DNA of 64,000 bases. Origin: Acridotheres tristis (Eukaryota > Chordata > Aves > Passeriformes > Sturnidae). The stretch is taken from assembly GCA_037013685.1 (NCBI GenBank), contig CM072885.1:23983263-24047262 (forward strand). Direction: 5' to 3'. The position numbers were made by a program, and so were the translations under genes. The notes under the pieces are model-generated. The model worked only from the letters and a program-made list of their open reading frames with translations, was not told the DNA's origin and did no database searches. Numbering within the stretch: the first letter of the stretch is position 1; every line of letters starts with the position of its first letter. Of the stretch, positions 1 through 14,712 are shown piece after piece.

Positions 1-3000
1 TGGAAGTAGTGTTTAATAAGAGCAGATACTGATGGGCAAGGCAGAGAGTCACCCTTGCAACAGAAAATTGTATTAGTAGGAAACAATCTGTGCTGGTGAG
101 ATTCTGTTTTTGCAGCTGTTTTGGAGCTGGGTGCAGCCAGCTGCTTTGAGGACAGGACATGCTCTTACTTATATAGAGCAGAAAAAGCAGCATCCCACAG
201 TATCTTCTAGAACTTCTCTGTGTTACATCTAGTCATTCAGAGCAGAGTGGGATGGTTTTCATGTTCTTCTTCATGGAAGTAGGGAAGTAGAGAAGGTAGG
301 AAAAGGGCTCAGCTTGGCTTTTTCAAAGTATCATTTAAAATGGAAATGACCTGGGTATGAGGGGATAATTACTTGCTATGAGAAGAGTCACACCTTTCCT
401 TTCTGAAGCAAAAAAGAGACCCCATAAAGACAATGAAATGTCACAGATTACAGAGCTCCAGGCTGATCCTGGATTTGGCAAATTCTGTCTCTGGGGAGAA
501 AAGTGAGGCTCAATCCAGTCACCTAAATATCACCCATGAAGGGTGAAGGACAGGAGCTGATTGGTGCAGAGGGGCCCCATGCATACAATTTTTCCTTTCA
601 ATCGCACAGCTTGTTGAGGTACAATCTCTAGCTGGAACAAAATAGAAATTGATATTCATTGGAAAACAGGAAAGAATCTAGATGTGAGTTTCCTAGTCAT
701 ATATATAGCTCTTGAAGTAGGAGAAAAAAAAATAGACTCTAAAAGATTTTAATTTCTTAATATGCTAAGTTATTCGTATAGCATGCACTTATAAAGCATT
801 ACTTGCAGATGTTCAATTAGTTTTCTGAAAGCTATGCTTGGTATCATGTTACTTGAGTATGCAGCCTGCTTTGTCTGCATCATATAACTTACCCAAATTC
901 AATAAGAATGTAAATATTTAAATCTAATTTTTACTACCCGACAAGCACGTAGATAAATATTATCAGACTACAATGTCAGTCAAAATTACACATAATTCAG
1001 TGCACTTGAAAAACAATCAGAGTTTATATGAGCTTGTGAGTGCTTTATGCAATTAAATGGATACCAAAATTAACTTGCATAACCATGCTGTAGGCAGATT
1101 ATCACAATCCTCCAGCTAAAACCGTGTGTGTCAACATGGCTAGGCAGTGTTAGATTCCCTTCTCTCCTTTGAAAGAATTAGAAACCAAGCTCTATTGCTG
1201 CTCAGATAAATGGTTCTATATGCCTGAATGACATTTGTTTTTCTGTTGGAGATGTTTATGTAAAATCACTTAAAATCAGGCCAAGGGAATAATGGGAGCC
1301 AGCTGAAAGCAGCCAAATGTGGAGTTTGACACAAAATATATTTTGCTTTCTTTTTCTTATCTACCCTGGATATCTTCCTTCTGTCTCACCTCAAAGGCTG
1401 CTTCTGACCTCCTGAATAGTGGTTGAATTTATGGTTATGCTGATCTCATTAAGAGAGAGCTAGAGCTGTGGCACATGACTCAGTTTCTGCTGCCAATGAA
1501 AACATTTGTGAGACAATGAGAATGATCCCTCGTAATATTGCAGTAGACAAGTAATTTGGAGTACATATTTGAATACAAATGATTTCATGGAGCTTGAGGA
1601 GAAGATAAGCAAATGTTTCTTCTCATGCTTGCCACTATTTCATGCTTGTGTGACAGGTTCAATTCCCAACCTCTAACCTTAGTGGATTGATTTTATCCGG
1701 TTTCAGGAATAAAGAACTGATCAGTAGCTTAGAAATAAAATTTTATAAATAAAAAATAGACATACATTTCCAGTTTAGCCAATAGCCACAACTCTTAACC
1801 AAAATTTTGCTCCAACTTTTTCCTGTGAAAAGGCCAATTGCTTCCCTATCCTATTGTGTGGTCTGGAGGTGATACTCTCCAGCTTGGTGTTTCCCATGCC
1901 CACCTTAGCAGTTAGAAGACCTGGCATTGTCTAAACCTTGGCACATTTCAGACAGAGGCACAAGCTTCAAGAGAAGAGCAAAGAAGTAGTTGATGCTGTC
2001 CCTCTGGATGCCTTCCAGGTTTATGAAGCTGGCTGCTGTGCTGGTCAGGGCCTGGGCACAGGTACTTCTTTCTTTGACTATAATTTGTTAATGGTGAGGA
2101 AGGTGCTGGGTGACTGGGATGGTTATCCAGCTTGCTTCAGACTTGGCATCACAGGAATTTTGAGTAGGATGTTTCCCTAACAAAAACTATTTAATGATTA
2201 TATGATGCACAGATATCCAAAGCTGATAGTTATGACTTGGGTTTATCTGGACAGATTTAGCAAACACATTCTAAAGAACAAGGCTAAAGGTGAGAGAAAC
2301 TTATTAGGCAGGTCCTGTGTGGACTTAATAGGCTCAGAGCTCAGAAATAAAGAGCTGAAAAGTCAGGAATTCCCAAATGTAAATTCCGTTCTGTAGTTTT
2401 CATCTATAATTAAATACAAAATAATTATTACATTGCAATATTTTTTGGGACTTTTTTTTGTAATACCAACAAAATTAATATTCCATGAGTGAAACACTAT
2501 CAATTCTGCATAAAACATATCTGCACAATCCCACTATTGTTAAGACTTTATAAATAATTTATTTTTATATAACATCACATATAGCATTTAATATGCAAAG
2601 TCTCATATATTGACTTGGTTCCTGAATCTCAGTGAGCATGTCATAGCAGAAAGCCCCACAGAAAGTCTTCTTCAGTCACTCCAATTTTGATCCTCAAATG
2701 CTCTGGGTTTGAAATTATCTTGGAATTGGGATATGCAACAAACTCTTGTCGGTCTCACTCTTTGAACCAAGGCAATTGTATTCACCATTTTTCTTGAGAA
2801 ACAGCACTAGGGCAAAGAGAATTTATACTGAACAGCTATGAGAGAATTTAAAATGGGAAACTGTGGCTGGTCATCTTAACTGGAAATGCTCTCCATGGGA
2901 TGTATAACACAGACACAAAGAGAATTGCTTTTTTTGAAGGCTGAGGACATAAAATATATCCTGGAGAAGGCAAAAAAAGCACCTGAGTGTGAGTGAGTAT

Positions 3001-4938
3001 GCTCATCACTTCAGCAGAAGAACTTAGGCTGTGATTGCTGCATTTTAAAATTCCAAAAGGGAGAATAATAGATCAATTTAAGCATGGTGGGCATGTTAAA
3101 CAAAATCAATGCATGTGTAAATCAGAGCATTTGCACTGCTCCCAATGCCACTTTTCAGAATGTGACAAGGGAGAACGATTTCTGTCTTTATTATGCTATA
3201 GTCTAAAAGCTTTTAAAATAATGTTTTGTATTAGTGTAACCATCTGAAAATACATGTGTCTGTCTTTTGAGTTGAAAAACAGGTTGTCTACAGCAGTAGC
3301 AGCAGGAAGGTTTTTATTCAACTTTCAGAATGACATAGTAAACAATATTGTGAGAAAATCATATTTCTGTCTCTTTATCTGAACCAATGTGTTTTAGAAG
3401 GATAAGAAGTTACTATATATATATTCTAAAGAATTTGCTGCCTCCTTATGCATCACAGCTTTCCCTTTGGGAGACTCACATATTCCATGCAAAGTACAAA
3501 TCCAAGTAGAAGAATGAGAGTTTTATCATCTAGAAGATGAGAGATGTGGATTGACTTCTGATCCCTGATTTTCTCTGCATCACTTTTAAAGGTGTTGAGC
3601 ATTTTGTGCAGTGACTGAAAGCTAGTGCTCTTCTATGTGTGCAAGAATACTCAATAATTTTCAAGATTTTAGCATGTATATTTTAGTGGGCTTTGTTTAC
3701 CTTTCTTTCTTCTCGACTTTTCAAGACAAATCTGCTCCTTTCTGGTTCTTGCACAATTTTAAGCTGCACATTCTTCAGCTTCTCTGTGGACTGGTAAATT
3801 TGATTATTGTAAGGAATGAAGATATGAGGAATGACTGAAGCAAAAGTATTAGGACTTCATGAAGAAATTATATTTCACAGACTGCAGTGAAATCTTAAAG
3901 ATGATCGAATTGCTTCTATGCAAACTACAGACAAGTTTTCAAAATAAACTATAATATTCATAACCCTAAGAACTCATCACTCTAATGAAAATTAGCCTTT
4001 TATATGTGAGAGAGAGAATATTAAGATTAAAGTCAGTGGCAAACTGGGATGACATTACCCTAGAAAGGCAAGCAGTTTTCCAAAGGAAACAGATCTTTCA
4101 ATTACAGATGTGAACCAAGTCCCTGAATTGAAATGGAGAATAGAATTGCATTTAGTATCTTACCAAAAACTTGACTTAGGGTAAGTTAATGTTCAGCCAG
4201 TAGAGATCAGAAACAGGATGGGAACCCCAGATATATATATACACCTAATTTCTGTTCAGGACAATTGCATAATATGGAATTTAAATATCTAGTAGAATGG
4301 AAATAGATCACATCTAGCTGATAATGAATCCCGTCAGCTTGGTTTTCTTTTTTACACAGTCCTTGTAAGTGCCAGCAAAGATCTGACATGCCTGAACCTG
4401 TCTACCCTAGATCGTCATTACTTCATAAGGTGTTGTCATTAACACCAATTCAATTTAAACATAAACCCTATTCAAATCTGGCTATTCTTTTCCACTTAAT
4501 GGTGGTAAAGTTCTTGTCTGTTTGATCTGTATGATTGTGCAACTAGAAAAAAGGAAGATGGAAATTAGGCTTGGGTCTCTTTAGTGGATACTTAAATATT
4601 CTTAAATACTTTAAAATATTAAATTGAATAGTTAATGCATTATTTAAAACATGGTCTAATGACTTTGAAGATTACAGTAAACAATATCATAGCAGGAAAT
4701 GGAAGATAATGTGAAAAGAATTACACAAAGCAATAATGGAGCCACTTGTTTTAATTGTTTTCACTCAAAGGCATTCTGTCTTGAACCTTGGAAATCTGGT
4801 GGCAAAAATATCCTTTGCATATTCAGGGTGTAGAATAGCAACAGTTTCATGAGAAGAAAACTCCTTGGATATAGGCAGGGCTGCTCCAGTTAGGGCCCAT
4901 TGTAATCCACTGATCTTTATTTACCTTTGAAATGTTTG

Positions 4939-5090
4939 TGTCTTGGTTTGAAAAGACAGGTATGTGTTAGGGAAGAGGAGGGTCTTTTTTCAAAATGGAG
5001 CTAATAGAACCCTCCCTCTGAATTAGTATAATTTTGGAATTAAGAGGCTCTCAGGCAAAGATATGGGGTAAGGAATAACAGTTCTTTCAG
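4939..5090 (+). mobile_element. Truncated copy of the same LTR-like repeat
   Basis: It starts TGTCTTGGTTTGAAAAGACA and carries the shared block ggctctcaggcaaagatatg and gaataacagttcttt, aligning with 53907-54055. It then breaks off into a TG/TA microsatellite. Confidence 0.65.
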
Positions 5091-5149
5091 TTCTTTACAT
5101 ATATGTGTGTGTGTGTGTGTATATATATATTAGTAAAGAACTGTTATTC
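5073..5149. repeat. 15-bp inverted repeat around a (TG)n(TA)n microsatellite
   Basis: Left arm gaataacagttcttt (5073-5087) and right arm aaagaactgttattc (5135-5149) are exact reverse complements. The spacer is 47 bp, mostly TG and TA dinucleotides. The right arm matches the LTR-like repeat in reverse orientation. Confidence 0.85.
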
Positions 5150-8100
5150 TTAAAACAAAACAAATCAAACAAAAAAAACCCCCCAAAAATACAAAAAACC
5201 AACCCCCAACAGTTTGCTTTTGTAAGAACAGAAAAAAATGAATAATTTTAATCACTTTATTTCTTGTTCAAAATACATATGAAACAATTAGAATAAAATT
5301 ATTTCAAATGAATTATTTTATTTTTCTTATCTTTTTAAAATATAAAATTATCACAAACTGTACACTTCATAACATCTTTTGAGGTTTCATTGTTATGTAT
5401 TTTTTTCAGAACTGACAAATAGATTCACACTTTCTAGTTAATATATTGTAAAAATACTGAAATGTGTTACAACTCTCAAAGGCTAGTGCAAAAAAACCCA
5501 TTTACTATCAGTAGTACAATTTTTGTTGTCAAGTTTCACAAATGGCCATTTAGCGCATACAAAAAGCCAGTAACACAAGTTCAAAAAGTTTTGCTTTCTT
5601 GTCTCTATAACGCAGAAGCCAAGGATATTGACTTGAACAATGTCTAGGTATCAAATCACAGACTTCATTTAAAAAGTCACATCATGAACACTGAATAAAA
5701 GGTACTAAAACGGTCAGGTATTTAATGTTAGATCTTGGTAAGCCAACACCACATAGCAAGAAGAGAAAAAAATCTTAGAAGAACTCTGCAGTTCTTTGTA
5801 AGCTACATAGACTTGGCAACATTTCTTATCTAATCTTAAAGAATATTTTAAAGGTAGGGAGTTCTGTTAGAGTTTGGGCCAGTTAGGGCCTAATCCAGAA
5901 CCCTCACTGTCACAGCAAAGATGCTTATCCAGACAGGTGTTGTGTTGGGTGCTTTCTTTTAAGATATCAAGATATTAAGTGTTTGAATATTAAGTGGTGT
6001 TTTTTAGCTGTCAATATTTTCTGTGGCCAGGAACTCCATTTTAACTTCCTACCTTTTGAAGCATACACTCTGGAGAATGCCTTCTCCACAACCAAGCATA
6101 TACTAGGAAAACATGATGTTCTGTGCTGAAGCAAAGATGAGGCTAATTTCTGTTCTCCTCCCCCTGCTTCAGTTTTCACAAGGAGTGCACTGAAGCCAGT
6201 CAGCTCGAATGCAGCATTGATGACAAGCTCATGGAAAAGAAGGAGAAGCTTTTTGAGCCTCCCCTTGTGTGCTGGCTGGAGGAGCACCTGGATGGTTCCG
6301 AGGAGCCATGCTGCAGTTCTGCTGCCAGAGGTGGTGGGTGCTGGGCAGAGGAGGGAGCCCATCTGGCTTTGCCCATTCCCATCCCAGTCAGCAGGGCTAT
6401 ACTGGCATGGAGGGAGCTGAGATTAACAGGTCATAGTTAACACAGTATTTCACATGGTTTGCTGAGCAAACATCCTCCTGATCTCCCCCAGCAAGTGGAG
6501 AAAGCACAAGTCAGAAGTGCCTCTCCATATCAGGATGCAAGCTTCCCAACTTCTAGGATATAAAACTACCCATATCCCATCCTTAGACATGTACATTTAA
6601 GTCCAACATATCCTACAGAAACCTAAATAGAGAAGCATAGAAAGAATTTAGACCTACACTTGGAAGAAAGAGAAACAAGGAACAATACTAAATCTATATC
6701 TATACCTATACTTTTTTTCCTTCTAGTGAGAAATAATTTTCTATTTATTTAACAAAATTAAACTTTGTTCAATATTTTTCCATAGAAATATAGACTGAAA
6801 AGAAGTGCTATTTATCTGATGTGCAACATGACTATCTAAAAATTCCATATGAAAGGTTTAGTCTATACACACACCCTCTGAGCTTCAAAACAAAACGGCA
6901 TTTTGTAGAAACCTTCAGGCCACCATTAAATAAGAAAAATTCTGTAAAAATATATCACCTCCATGTCTGACTACATACATCAGACATTTTTATTTACCAA
7001 GTCAGGCAGCTGAGGCTCATCTTTCCTACCAGTATCAGTAAAATCAGCATTTGCAATAATAGTCTATACCCTAGCGATGTGCTGAAGACTTCTAATATAG
7101 GTTGAACTGTCAGAAAGTGACAAAAATCCATGGTGGATATAAGAGAAATCATTCTGCTTGCCTTGAGACTGGGCTCATTTCATAAGATGCTATGACACAT
7201 CCTCACATGTAAACTGATGCAGAGTGCACCGAAATCAATAGCAGCGGTCCTGCTGGATTTCAACATTGGGCTGGCCAAGTACATAGTGCTGTGCTTTCAG
7301 AGGAAATGATATATTAAAAAGACTTACAGAGTGACTTTGCTGGATATATTTAACCGTCTATTGTCATGATATTAAGAAAATATTTTTGTTTTAATTAATA
7401 CAGGAACAATTGGCATATAAGATAGCAAGTGATTAGCCCAAAAGAAAACTCCTTTTGAAAGCGTGCTAGAATTCTTTTATAGTTGAAATAGGGTGATAAA
7501 TAGATTTTTCAGCAATGCAAAATACATAAATGAATATGTATTGTTAATACTTGCACCTTAATAGGCTGAATTGAATCACTTTTATTGTGCTATATTATTC
7601 CAATAATTATTAAAACAAGATTAGATATATTTATGATTTGATGTTTTCCTTGAGATAGCCCAAAAAGGGAGGTGAAATATTCTAATTCTAGTAGAAAAAG
7701 TTCCATAAAAAGCAAAATGTCTTTTTGTCAACAACTTTATATTTTGCTGCCAGAGATATTTTTTGCTGAAAGGCTTTTTCACATTTTTTTTCTTTCTTTT
7801 TTTTTTTTTTGGCATCAATATTATTCTCAGTGCATGAGTATATTGGTACTTTAGTACCACTTTTTGCCCTGCTAGAGATTAAATTATAACGTTCTGTCTT
7901 CAGGAAAGCTCCATTTTTAACAACAGTACATGAAAAAAAAGGAAAGCAAAAATTAAAAGCCATGCTGGTATCATTTGAATGAAATCTCTTTTCTCAGCAC
8001 AGATTGCTCATCATCAAGCCCTCTTTGGGTATGACTGCTCTTCGACTTCATAGACTTCCCTGTGCCTGGAGGGATTTTAGGGGTTAAACCTCAGAGCTTC

Positions 8101-11100
8101 TCTGAAACCTGGCTGTGACCTATAATTGTTTGTCTGCTACTGGCAAGTAGCTAAAGTGCAATAGTGCCAGGCTCCCTTTCAGAGGAATATAAAAAAGTTC
8201 CAGTTGTGCAGATTTTGGCTGTTGGCTAAGATAAAGCTATACTATCTCATAGGTGATTTTCATTCCCTAGGCCAAAGTTACCTTTGTGGACTAAGAACTG
8301 AAAAGGTTATAGGTTTAAATAAATTTATCAGGTTCTTGTGCTATAAGGATAATTAAGATCATTATACACTTATAATACATGAAGCTTGAAAAGAATAGGT
8401 GTAAGAGTGTGATGTGCTCTTTAGAGAGTCTACAAAATCTCCTTTTCCATTTTCTGTGGTAGCCAAATCTCCATTTATATGAAGAAGAAAAATACACCCA
8501 TCCACACATATCCATTTGACAAAAATAATTACAGCTGGCAATGCTCTTGCTCAGCTATGCAGTCATTTCCCTCATAACTATTATTACACAATTAAGACTC
8601 AGAAAACTGTGGTGAGGGAAGTAATGGTCCTCTATTGATCACTCTGATTTTTAATAAGAGGCAGCCACTCCCAGGGTGAAACATTCAAAATACACCCACT
8701 ACTATGTGACAATCTGGGACAAAGGAATAAGAATCCATTATTCAGCTGAGCCTCCATGAATAGGAAGAACAGGAGGAGACAAGATTTGGCTGAAACCTCA
8801 GTTCCAGGACCCTATTCATACACAAAGATCTGTGGAATAACAAATGAGAAATACACCATAATTATGACTTCAGATTTTTGAGTCATCAGAGAATTAGCAC
8901 CTGCAGCAGCCCAGTGACTTCTCCACCATTTTGTGGTGTTAGTTGAGGCTTGACTTGAGAACAAAACCAGTACCTTGTGTACCACAGCAGCATTTCCAGA
9001 GGTGCTTCCTATTTGTGATTCAAGCACTCTTTGTCAGAAGCTTTGATAACGTGAAGAAGTGATATTATATAAAAATGTTTTTTCATCTATTGGAGATCTT
9101 CCAACCTATGTCAGGTGCAAATAAATAGGAGTCCATTACAGCATCTAGAGAGGAATGTGTCTGAGTACATACAGGAAATGTCCTTTTTTTGCCTCAGTTG
9201 TGCTGCCAGGAAAAGACCGGGGGATAGGATGTGCCATGAGCAGCTACTGGTGCTCTTTGTACTTTGAATCCTCTGAGAGCAAGATCTGTGGGGCAGAGGG
9301 TTGTTTTCATTTTAAGAACAGACTCAGGTCGTGAAATTGGCTCCCACTACCCTCATGAGCTTGCAATGGCCATACAAGATATGACGTAGGGGAGTCACAT
9401 CAAAAATACCTTTCTATTTGGAAGTATTTGTAATTATACATTTTTCTCTATTTTTTTCTGAAGGGCTCTTTTCATACTCTATAGGCTTTTCCCAATATCT
9501 TGGGGTGACTTTATAATGCTTGTATCCCCAATTGTCTGTTCTGTTGGTGTTCAATGTTGAGTTCTGCAGCTTTAAGACTGGTTCCAGGAGTGAAGGGGGA
9601 GAGAAGAGGTGCAGAGTTTGTTATCAGAGACTGCACCTGCTGCCCTATATCTTCTCACAGACTGTGTTGTCTGCAGTGAACAACAGGAGAGAGCTCTCCA
9701 TTGCTCTTAGTTAGTTTCTGGCTAGCTGAGGCAGAAAAACTCCCTGAACTGTAGGGATTTTTTTCCCTTTTTTCTTAAAATTGTTCAAACCTGCTCTGAA
9801 CTGAAAACCCAGAGAATCACTCGGAGCTCACACCCGTGGCCCACTAAAGCCTGGCCTGGGCCATGGCATTTCCCAGTGCCAGAAGCACTGATACCCCTCG
9901 TCTCTTGTCTCCTTTTATGGCTTAGATGTCACAAGAAGTTTTATTTTATATTTTCTTGTTCAATCCTCTTCACTTCTGAACCTATTATCACTCTAAACTC
10001 ACAGCATATTGAAAAAAGTAACTTGACCCTTTTTCTTTCTCCTCTTGCAGATTACTTTTACAGAAATGTATCTGCTTCACAAAAACATCCAATAGCCTAC
10101 AATTTCTCCTGAAATTAACCTAGAAAGTGTCTCAAAAAAACCGCCCAGATTCCTTTTGTCAGCACTAATCTTAAGTTCCTAAAATTCCTGTTTGTGATGT
10201 TGACAAACATTTTTGATGTTTGAAATCACACAAGGCTAGATAACTAGGAATTCTATACCTGCAGGAAAATATTGCTTATAATCAGAAACACAGTCTTTCC
10301 TTTTTAAACTAAGAGGTCCCGGGATATTAAGACTTAAATCTATACCGTTATTCTACACAGGAAAACAATTTAAAACATATTCTAGAGCTTTATTTGTTGT
10401 ACAGAAAGTTTTTACTCCCTGTTCTTGTTTAAATTTTATTTTACTTTCCTCATGGGTGGGTGGATGTATGGATAGATTTACTTTAGTTCAGGATCTTGAA
10501 TTTTTAAGGTATGAAAATATCCCAAACAGTTTAAAAGCAGTCTCTCAAAAACATTTATATGCTTATATTTTGAAGGAGAGGAAAATTGTATAAAAGGCAG
10601 GTTGCTGCCATGCAAACGTTTCTAGAACTCTTTTCCAATCAACGATTTTGTGAACCCTGAAGTTATGATGAAATAGCTGTGCTCTCATCCTTTCCTTGGT
10701 CTGTCTTCAGTTCTCTTTTTGGGTCAGGCTTCCTGATTTCACCTCTCCAGGGGAGAGGCAGGATTTCACAATTCTTTAATTTTTACTGGGCTTTGAGACA
10801 CCCTGTCCGTCGTAACTGTGCCAACCCAGGCAGTCTGATGTATTTGCAGCTTTTCTTTCAGTGAGTCTGTGAATACTCCACTTCATTAAAAATAGAATGG
10901 TATTTAAATATTTAATCTTAAATATTCAAACTTAAATATTTCAAATAAATGGAATCGAAAATAAAAGTTTATATGCATGTTTGTCCTGCCTCAAGCTTTC
11001 CCATCCATTCATGGGAAAGCAACCAAGCCTATTTTCTCAGTAAACTACAGTACCAGCTTGCATCCCCAGCCTGCTCAGACATAAATCTTGTCTGCTCTGA

Positions 11101-14100
11101 ATCACATCTCTTGATCTTTCCTGTGCCTTTCTTCCTATGCCTGCTTGGGATTTCCCTATTTTAGATGAGATGCATTTTTTTCAGACTGGCTGTAGCCAGT
11201 AGTCAGCAGACTCTCCCAAGCTACCAAAATGATCATTAACATTTTATACAACTCATTTGCTCCTGAGAGACACTCCCCTGTCAAACATTTTCTGCCTGTT
11301 TTCCCCTAAAGTAGATTTATTGAACTCACCTAGTTCAGGACCAACAGTCAACATATTGTATTCATAAATTATTACAGAGCAACTCCACTTTCATCACAGC
11401 ACTTCTGTGATTTCCTGCAGATCCAGCTTCCAGAATATACTGCCTTGATTTATTTTTCAGGGAGTCATCATTCTTTTTCCACAGGAGGGAGCTTTTGGTG
11501 TTCTGGAAACCTTTATAACCTGTATTTATATGTACTAGTTTTGTTTTGACAATGTTGATACTGAGGATCTTCAATAGCATCGACACGGCTCAGCAACACA
11601 GGCTAAGCCACAGAATGCTGTAAGAAATGTCCTCCCAGCAAGGCACAGAGACTTGTCCCTAGTGCCAACAAAGTGAATAGTCCCCATGATGGCAGAGTGC
11701 CAAATCGGTTTTTCCTGTTATGCAAATTTAACGTTCTTTCTTCCCTTCCAGGGGACTGGACCCCATGTAGCACAAGAATCACAGTCTACACGTGGGTGGA
11801 AAAAAATTCACATGGCAATAGCAGAGGCATTCTCCTCTCTGAGCCTGTAAAGGTTTCCCAGCAACAGCGACATTGTAGAGGTGCTATCAGATAAAACATA
11901 AAATCACAGCCCTGAGCACCTGCCGTCATCAAGCATCCCTTACCACTCAGCACAAGACTGAAGGTGTTAGTTCCATTTTCCTGACCAGATTCCCCTGTGA
12001 AATTCAAAGCCCACCTGCAGCTTCACTTTCTCTTAGATTTCTAGCTCCTGGTTTCCTGTATGCTGTTAAAAACCGGACATTTTCCAGGGTTAAGAGAAAA
12101 GCGAAATTGTACAGGAGATATTTATTCATCTAGATGAGTAAACAAAAGACACTTTTAGAAGTTAAGGTATTTGCCTTGGAAAAGGCAAATGGCTGTGATG
12201 AGCACCTCAATTAACTCCTATGCTTAATGCTGATGCTTCTTCAGGAATGTGCTTCTTTTGTCCTGTTTTATGGCAGAGAAAGAAAGGACAAGTGGTAAAA
12301 CTATTGGAATCATCTGTTTCAGGAGGAATGTTTCCATTTCAGGGTATTTGCAGTTGCATGGAACAGCTTTGTGTCTACTGCCACATTTTCTTTCTTCTTT
12401 CCTAGCTCTGTGGTCTGCTCTGTGCCATAATTTAGTGGTTTTCAGAGAGCTCCGTTTAGACTGGCAAGGCTCAGAAGCTAAATGAAAGTGAATGAGTTAA
12501 ACTGAGTCTCTGCTGTGGTGTGAATGAGAAAGAAAATGTCCCATCAAAACATGCATTCATATTTCTGTTATATATAGTGTATTTTACCCATATTTTGGAT
12601 GGTCCAACACATACTAGATGAGCTTTGTCCAAAAGTCACCTCACTGTCTGATTAAAATATATGTCACATTTTAACATCTGCTGAATTTTCAAGCATGTTT
12701 ATTTGTAGAAATAGTGTCATATAAACTTTTCAGGTCAAGATACTGTCACTCAGTACAAATTTGTAAAGTTTTTATCATGAACTAAAAGGTATTTCTGATT
12801 AGGTGTGGGTGTTGTAACAAAAGTGTTAAATTATAGTGATTGTGCATCCAGCAACTGCAAGTACTTGTATATGCAAACCTAGGTTTTTGCATGCTCAAAT
12901 TAGGTGATTTTCAAATTTGGCAGGCACATTTATGGATTTCTGAAAAATTGTACATTTTCAGCAGAAGAAGAACTCTCTTACTGAGTTCTGTAATACCCTC
13001 CTTTTAAATGTTTGCTCACTCAAAAAACACAGTCAAATGATTTCAGATATATAAAACCTGTTAAATGAATAGAGTATAATAAAAAGTTAGCATATATAAA
13101 AGTTTATAAAAAAGAGCAAAATAATCTTGGAACTAGACTATCATGTGTATGTTGTACATCATTGTGTTAAAAAATTTTAAAAGGATTGCATTGAATCCAA
13201 TTAAAAAGCTGAGAAAGAGGAAAAAAGGATGGATCAAATTAATCTTGTAACTAATTTTGCTCTAAATAATTGCTCCAGAAATGCATTCACAGAAAGAAAT
13301 TAGGTAACTTACTGCTTTTTTTCCCTTGAAAAAAATCAATATAATGAAAACATTTATTATTAGCTTAATCTTTTCTTCAAAACTACTGGAAGTGGTGGTA
13401 ATTCTTTAAGAAAAATGTATCATTTAGTTACTTAAACCTAAGAAGTCCAAAGAATTGCATTTATTGAAGAAGAAATTTTGCGGAGGAAGTTGCTGGCCAC
13501 TTTATCTCTGACCAATATTCATATTCCTAAGCCCAGCATAGACAAAAGATGGTGAGGAAAGAGCTGGTTGCTTGCTGGAAGTTGAGGAGAAGGGCCATGT
13601 CAGCAGGACTGTAAAATGCTGTGATCCAAAGTTGAGGTCATGGAATCCAGTACATGACTTAAATCTTCGTGAGCTTGTGCTCACCTGTGCAGTGTGAAAA
13701 TATAAAAAAAGCCAGGCATGCAAATACAATTCTTTTTAAGTACTGGTGTTGTTTCGAGTAAACTGCTTCAGGAATAATAACTCAGGCCTTTAGGAAAGGA
13801 AGCTTTTCTAACTGATGTAAAAATACCACAATAGATTTTAAACTAGCCTTTTGCCACATTTGATTTTCCCAAATTCGGGTAACGCGTGAGATATGGGAGA
13901 AATGTGATAAGCAGAAAAAAAAATTAGTCAGGATGGGAGCAGGGAACTTGCAACTTCTCCAAATTTCCAAATTAAAATATTTAAAATTCCTTAGTAAAGA
14001 TATGTATCAATCAACATATTCCTTGACTTAAACTGTGCTAAGTTCTTTCATGGTGCTTCTATGATGTCGCTGAGAGTAACTTGTGAACCAGCCTCTAAAG

Positions 14101-14687
14101 CCAATGGTTGAGTTATATTAAGTACATATCCTGTCTTTTGAGATAACTAAGGAAACAATGGGGGAAAAAATCTTTTTCACTAATTCTATTAATCACTTCT
14201 AAGGGAATAAATATGATTACTTAGGGGATCATTTTTGAAGTTAGATGTCCAGATGATTTTGCAGCCTGATTTCTCCTAGATGCAGAGCACCCAACAATCA
14301 AGTTTAGACACAGAAGTCATTCATTATTGTTATTAACAATACCAAAAATAACACAACAAGGGGGCACAAATTGAGCCTTTGGTATTTGACAACAATTAAA
14401 ATTTAAGAAAATGAATCTTGGATACCTTACTTCCTATGATGAAACATACAGGATACTCATGGAGAACATTAAAATAGGTAAAAATATGTTGCTCATTGTT
14501 GAACACTTATGCTACATTTGATTGTGAATTTGTTTGCTTTTTGGATATTAGGTGCAAAAAAGTGCAAAGAATATTTGATTAACTATTACAGTACCACATT
14601 ACAAAAAGTATTTTCTAGGGCACAAAGGCCACTGTTGACATAATTTATGTTAAGATAAATGTATACATAAAATAATTTTCAACCTCC

Positions 14688-14712
14688 ATATATATCTATA
14701 TATATATATATC
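14688..14712. repeat. (TA)n microsatellite
   Basis: A TA run with one C interruption in the 3' flank of SYT10. Confidence 0.85.

Noticed and set aside
5967..6362. 131-codon minus-strand ORF
   Set aside because: It has no recognised domain, and the opposite strand of the same patch looks at least as coding-like; neither is supported as a gene.
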